Positions 59,547 through 64,000 of a stretch of DNA of 64,000 nt are shown piece by piece (position 1 is the stretch's first letter; each line of letters begins with the position of its first letter). The position numbers were made by a program, and so were the translations under genes. This DNA comes from Anaeramoeba flamelloides. Its lineage: Eukaryota > Metamonada > Anaeramoebidae. Location of the stretch: positions 14,079,001 through 14,143,000 of the forward strand of contig JANTQA010000070.1 in assembly GCA_027625915.1 (NCBI GenBank). Reading direction: 5' to 3'. The notes below the pieces were generated by a model. The model did no database searches, was not told the DNA's origin, and was given only the letters and a program-made list of their open reading frames with translations.

Positions 59547-61051
59547 TACAGTTTGTTAAATAACCCGTGTCGAAGTTTTAATATGTGCTTTTGAAAATTG
59601 TTTGTTTTTTTTTTTGAAATAACTGTTGTTTTTTTTTAAATGTTTTTATTTTTTCTTTAACTGCGGTTTTTAGTTTTTATTTTGTGTTTTATGAAAAATA
59701 CAGTTCAATTTAACTCTGATTTCAAATCATTCAATATTTACAATACAGTGATCCAAATAATGCGTGCACAACGACTATAATCCGTGTCTCAAAATATTAT
59801 CCGTGCTTTTTTTTATTCTTGTACCAAGGTAACATCCAATCTATTACCAAATAGTATACATAAGTTCAAATCAATTTTGAAAGTAAAGGTCTGGTTATTT
59901 TCAGTAAAATTTAAATTATTCATGCAAATAGTTGAAAAGTTTCCATAATATTCTCAATTTTTTTGAAATTTTTGGTTTTTTTATGATAAATAAAAATTTT
60001 CTAAAAATTTTACTCTATTTTTTGAGATAAATTTTACAATTTGATCCTTCATTTTTAGAATTTCTTTTGAAATAATAGAACTTTAAGAAACCAATAACAT
60101 ATTTTTTTTAGTCTTTATTATTGTTTTTTTTGATTGGTTAAGGTATAGGTCAACTATAACAAAAAAACACGCCCTTTTTTTTTAAAACATGTATTAAATT
60201 TTTTTGCACACTTTATTTTGACTACAGTAGATCATATTATCAAGTGTTTTTCTACAATCTTCAAGGTCAATCTCCAGATCAAAGAGATCTAATTGAACCA
60301 AATTTAAACAAAACAACAACAAATCTTTCAATTTAAGTAAATACAAAAAAAATCAATTCTGAGGATAAAAAGAGTTTCTTAAGAACTTTTTTACTGGTAC
60401 CTCCACATATTAACAAAACGATATATCAATTTTTCAAAGTTTTTTGACAAATGAAAAGAAAAAAATTTCATTTCATTTTCCATTTTCCATTTTTCGTTTA
60501 ACCTAATGTCTTCAAATCATATCTTGTAATTGGTTGACTTTATTTATTTGTTTTCATTCTTTTTTTTTCCTCTATTGAATGAAATAAGAATCCAAAATGA
60601 AAGAATATTTCATAATGAATCAAAAGTTAATTAACCTATATTTTATCTGATATAAAATTCTACAAGAACATGCCCAATTACCAAATTTTGATAAATCAAT
60701 TGATTTTCAACAAGTTTAATTTGAGAGATAATTAAATTTCTTAAAAGATCAATTTTCATTGATTATAATAAGATCTTTCAATTTTTCAATCAAAATATAA
60801 GAAATAAAATTTTTGAAAACTTTGAATAAAAATTTCAATTATTACTTTGAGAATAAAAGTATTATCGTCAAGATAGACTCCCTTTTTAAAAAGAAGCATA
60901 CTCTTGAAAATTTTTCATTTCAACAACAGATAAAAAAAGAAAACAACTGAAAAAAGATAAAAACAACACTTAAAAACACATTTTTGAAAAAACCACAATA
61001 AAAGTTTGAAAAAAAATATTTAAGTCAACACGGGCTATTGAACATACTGTA
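59547..61051 (+). mobile_element. E element, copy 2 (1505 bp, with A4 nested)
   Basis: TA-flanked; termini TACAGTTTGTTAAATAACCC and, from the other end, TACAGTATGTTCAATAGCCC. Collinear with E1 on both sides of its insert. Removing A4 leaves about 1.02 kb. No intact coding frame. Confidence 0.75.
59744..60229 (+). mobile_element. MITE family A, copy 4 (486 bp), nested in E2
   Basis: TACAGTGATCCAAATAATGC to TTTGACTACAGTA. E1 at the same point reads CAATATTTACAATAGATCAT without the insert, so the TA target is visible. Confidence 0.82.
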
Positions 61052-61699
61052 AAAAGGTAATTCAAAAAATGAAGGATCAAATTTGGTAATTTTTCAAAAA
61101 AAAATAGAATTAAGTATTTTTGTAGATTTATCAACAAAATATTACTTTGAAAAAAAAAACAAAGATTTTGTGTGCATATTCAATTCTTATTTAAAAATTA
61201 CAGAAAAAACTTGTGGATTTTGCTTTCAAAGGTAATTTAAACTTAGGCATATGATTGGGCTGTGTTTTTCTGTTTAAAACTCCTTTCATAAAGATAAAAA
61301 AGGATTTATAGAGTATAATTTACACTTTTTCAATAATAGTTTAATAATAACATAATATTTTTTCGGATTTTCGTTTATAAATAATGAACTGATATTATTT
61401 AAATGGATTATTCTATACCATATATATAATTTTGATTTTATTAAGATGATTAATTATAATAAATTTAATTTAGAGTGTATTTCGAAAATTTTTCCACACC
61501 CAAAATCAAAAATAGATAAAAAACAATCCCAATTTTTTATATTTTTCCAAACTTAATATTAAATAATATTCAAGTTACCTATTATAAATATTTATATATT
61601 GACACCTTTGATCAAAATAAAACAAAAAATTAAAAAGAAAAAAATAATACCAGTATGTCCAAAAAGATGAAACAAGCTCAACAAAAAATTATTTTACAA

Positions 61700-61990
61700 A
61701 ATATCTTGCAAATTACACAAAACAATCATTTATCGATCAAATGTTAAGATACCATCTACCAATTGTATTTTATTTTTCTATTTACCAAACTCAACACTAA
61801 CCTTCTATCAGCGATTGAAAAAAAAATTCAGATCTAAAGAAACAGATTACGTAACTACAAAAAGGAAATGCAAACAAAACAAAAAAGACAAAAATGAAAT
61901 AGTTTGTAAAATTAAAAATTCTTTCCAAATTGAATTTAAGGAACAGTATTGATGTTCTTTCCATTGTTTAAACTGTGTTCAAATTTTTGG
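61700..61990 (-). repeat. Diverged C-family fragment
   Basis: Retains the ATCGATCAA, ACAGATTACGTAACTAC and TTCTTTCCAAATTGAAT order of the inverted C family. Confidence 0.4.
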
Positions 61991-62486
61991 AATATAGTTT
62001 ATAATGCTTTGAGAAGGTATCCCAACCACAAAATCTATAAATAGCCCAATAGAGCACTTATCCCTTTTTACTTTTTCTGTTTTATTTAGAAAATCTATTG
62101 TTTTCCCACATAAATAGAAGATTTTATAAAATTTCAGTTCATTTCTGATATATAAAAAAAAAACTAGCAACAATGGTAAAAAATTTAATTTTGTGATAGA
62201 AATGATATTTTCCTCTTTTTTTTTATTCTAATATTTTATTTATTTTTCTTCGTTTTTTTTTTCTATTTTGAAAACTTTTTCCTTTATTTATTTCCTTCTT
62301 TCAATAAATAAATTATATGTTGTCAGAAAAAAAAATAAAAAATGAAAGAATTGAATTATTATTTTTTAGAAAAAATGTTGTTTCACTTCTAAATGTATTT
62401 TGATTAGAACATATTTTAATCAAAAATTCTAAAGGTTAAAAAAAAATTAAAAAAGTAAAATTAAAAAAGGAATAAAAGTAAATGAG

Positions 62487-62513
62487 AAAAAAAAAAAAAA
62501 AAAAAAAAAAAAA
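62487..62513. repeat. poly(A) tract, 27 bp
   Basis: Lies 20 bp beyond the stop codon of the Sec16-like gene; on that gene's sense strand it is a T run. Confidence 0.9.
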
Positions 62514-62533
62514 TAAAAATAAAAGTTCGATTA

Positions 62534-64000
62534 TTAATTATTTAATGGTATTGATTCTTCGTTCTGATCATTTTGATCGCTGTTCTGGTTTGTTTGGTTA
62601 AAGCTTTGAGGCATAAAAACATTTAGATTATTACTATTACTATTATTATTACCCAAAGGTTTAAAAACTGAAACATTTTGAGAGGATTGTGAATTATTTG
62701 GAATAAAAGTGTTTAAAGGTGTAAATGGCTTCATTGTTTGTGTTTTTGGAGGTGTAAGTGGGCTTAAATTATTTGTTGATGAAGTTGATGAAGTTGTAGC
62801 AAAGACGTCAACATACCTCGATCTCGGGTCTCTGCCGATTGAATAACTATTTACATTAAAAGAGGGCTTTGGAACAGAATTGTTTCTTGGCAGATTATTC
62901 TTTTTTGGTGGTCCATTGCTTTTTGGTGGTCCATTTTTTTTTTGCATGGTATTTGGTTGGTTATTCATATTCATATTCATATTAGTGTTTGTGCTAGTGT
63001 TTGTGCTGGACAAACTACTATTGAATTTTAATGGTGGGGGCGCGACTTTTTTTTTTTTTTTTTTTTTTTCATTTGAATCGCCTCGTCTTAACCATCTTCC
63101 AGCATCCTTATCGTAATAGAAATCATTTTTTAAACCTAAATTGCCCTTAACAACTTTTTTTTTTGGTTTATTTGATGCAAATAATCCGCCAAGAGTTTTA
63201 TTCCAAATTGAGCCAATAATTCCTTTTTCATCTTTCCCCTCATTTCCCTTTTCATCTTTTTTATCTTTCTTCTCCTTTCCTTTTCCTTTTTCTTTCCCCT
63301 TCCCCTTGCCATTTCCCTTGCCGTTCCCCTTTCCTTTCTCCTTGCCATTTCCTTTCTTATTGGTATTCTGTTGTTGTTGGTTTTCTTGTGAAAATATATT
63401 TTTGCTTTCTTCTTTTTCTTCTTCTTTTTGAGACACTTGCTGTGTATAATTTAAATTAAATTGATTATTATTTTTTGTTTCTAAATTCTGATTATAAAAC
63501 ATTGGGCTTTTATTATTAGACTTATTGTTTAAAGTGTTATTTGATTCTGAAGGATAATTTGATTGATAATTGGAATTTGATTGATAATTGGAATTCAATT
63601 GATTGTTTTGATCTTGCATTGAAAATAATTTAACTTCCTGAAATGGATTTTCCTTTGATTCATTTGGAGAAGTGATTTGAATATTTTGGAATTTATTTGA
63701 GCCAGTATTATATGTTTTAATCGGTGTAAAAAAATTATCATTATTGTTGCCTTTGTTTGTTTGTTTATTTTTTTTGGGAGTTAATTCAATATTTTGAAAT
63801 TGATCTCTACTGTTACTACTACTAATATTATTATTATTGCCGGTTTGATAGAATTTTGGAGTATTATTACTAGAATTTGGAAGATTATAACCACCGTTAT
63901 TGTTAAAGCTATTGTTATAATTATTATTTGTTGTTGAATTTGGGTTTAAAAAGGTAGTGTTTGATATTGTATTATTCTGTGAAGAATAGTTATTCATTGT
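62534..64000 (-). CDS. Sec16-like COPII assembly scaffold, C-terminal part (open at window edge)
   Basis: At least 487 codons are visible. Sec16 marks ER exit sites and organises COPII coat assembly. The diagnostic part is a short ordered block, SIWNKTLGGLFASNK followed by GNLGLKNDFYYDKDAGRWLRRG (about residues 285-306 counted from the visible ATG), then lysines and APPPLKF. This matches the conserved C-terminal Sec16 motif (x-LGxxxxFYYDxxxKRWVxxG...PPPP) and its WF..-K preamble. Around it the protein is low complexity: Asn/Ser-rich ahead, a KGNGKGKGKEKGK tract at about 215-250, and Asn/Pro/Thr-rich after. The codons before ATG 63997 stay open to the window end, and the central conserved domain of Sec16 is not in view, so the true start probably lies outside. 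A T run at 63046-63069 encodes seven lysines. A different protein sharing the FYYD..RW motif is the alternative. Confidence 0.68.
   Translation of the reverse strand, partial: TMNNYSSQNNTISNTTFLNPNSTTNNNYNNSFNNNGGYNLPNSSNNTPKFYQTGNNNNISSSNSRDQFQNIELTPKKNKQTNKGNNNDNFFTPIKTYNTGSNKFQNIQITSPNESKENPFQEVKLFSMQDQNNQLNSNYQSNSNYQSNYPSESNNTLNNKSNNKSPMFYNQNLETKNNNQFNLNYTQQVSQKEEEKEESKNIFSQENQQQQNTNKKGNGKEKGKGNGKGNGKGKGKEKGKGKEKKDKKDEKGNEGKDEKGIIGSIWNKTLGGLFASNKPKKKVVKGNLGLKNDFYYDKDAGRWLRRGDSNEKKKKKKKVAPPPLKFNSSLSSTNTSTNTNMNMNMNNQPNTMQKKNGPPKSNGPPKKNNLPRNNSVPKPSFNVNSYSIGRDPRSRYVDVFATTSSTSSTNNLSPLTPPKTQTMKPFTPLNTFIPNNSQSSQNVSVFKPLGNNNSNSNNLNVFMPQSFNQTNQNSDQNDQNEESIPLNN

Larger units (their letters stand above)
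53801..62533. other. Intergenic repeat region upstream of Sec16
   Basis: Contains C copy 4 with D nested, the foldback J2, E2 with A4 nested, and a diverged C fragment at about 61700-61990. Two non-ATG open stretches on the plus strand (about 58494-58727 and 58978-59151, the second behind a TTTTAG acceptor) look mildly coding but have no family match. The rest is A/T-rich with no signal. Confidence 0.45.

Noticed and set aside
62880-63431. Plus-strand and alternative-frame ORFs opposite the Sec16-like gene
   Set aside because: Shadows of Gly/Lys-rich codons on the coding strand; the FYYD..RW motif fixes the real frame.

Overview
This is a gene-poor, extremely AT-rich eukaryotic nuclear window. 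Evidence: GT-AG introns, an Sm-ring protein, COPII-type secretory genes, lysine- and asparagine-rich low-complexity proteins, long A/T homopolymers and many small TA-flanked inverted-repeat elements. The composition, the protein style and the CH-CH-coiled-coil, casein kinase and cornichon genes would fit an AT-rich amoeboid protist (Anaeramoeba-like; Dictyostelium is less likely because its introns are short and its genes dense). The species is inference only. The standard genetic code fits every gene read.

Layout. 1-8.3 kb: a cornichon/Erv14 gene (minus) in repeat-filled DNA. 8.3-19.0 kb: one casein kinase 1 gene (minus) whose three exons are separated by introns of about 3.6 and 4.9 kb full of repeats; intron 1 holds a 750-bp palindrome with a G-rich centre. 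19-23.7 kb: repeats. 23.7 kb: the small Sm protein SmG (plus). 28.5-29.2 kb: a two-exon PH-domain gene (minus). 33.6-34.0 kb: two box C/D snoRNA-like genes (minus). 37.0-38.1 kb: two exons of an unrecognised gene (minus). 38.7-52.3 kb: a gene (plus) for a protein with two calponin-homology domains and a long coiled coil, again with giant introns (about 6.0 and 4.4 kb). 52.4-53.8 kb: a decayed LINE reverse-transcriptase end (minus), convergent with it. 54-62.5 kb: repeats, including a near-perfect 446-bp foldback. 62.5 kb to the window end: the C-terminal part of a Sec16-like protein (minus), open at the edge.

The genes do not form a pathway cluster. Cornichon (cargo receptor) and Sec16 (exit-site scaffold) both serve COPII export from the ER, CK1 is a general signalling kinase, SmG is spliceosomal, and the CH-CH-coiled-coil protein is probably an actin bundler of the cortexillin/alpha-actinin type. 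The repeats dominate the space: at least eight families of TA-flanked terminal-inverted-repeat elements, several nested inside one another or abutting at a single TA, which gives a relative insertion order. No CRISPR array, tRNA, rRNA, LTR element or virus-like gene was recognised.
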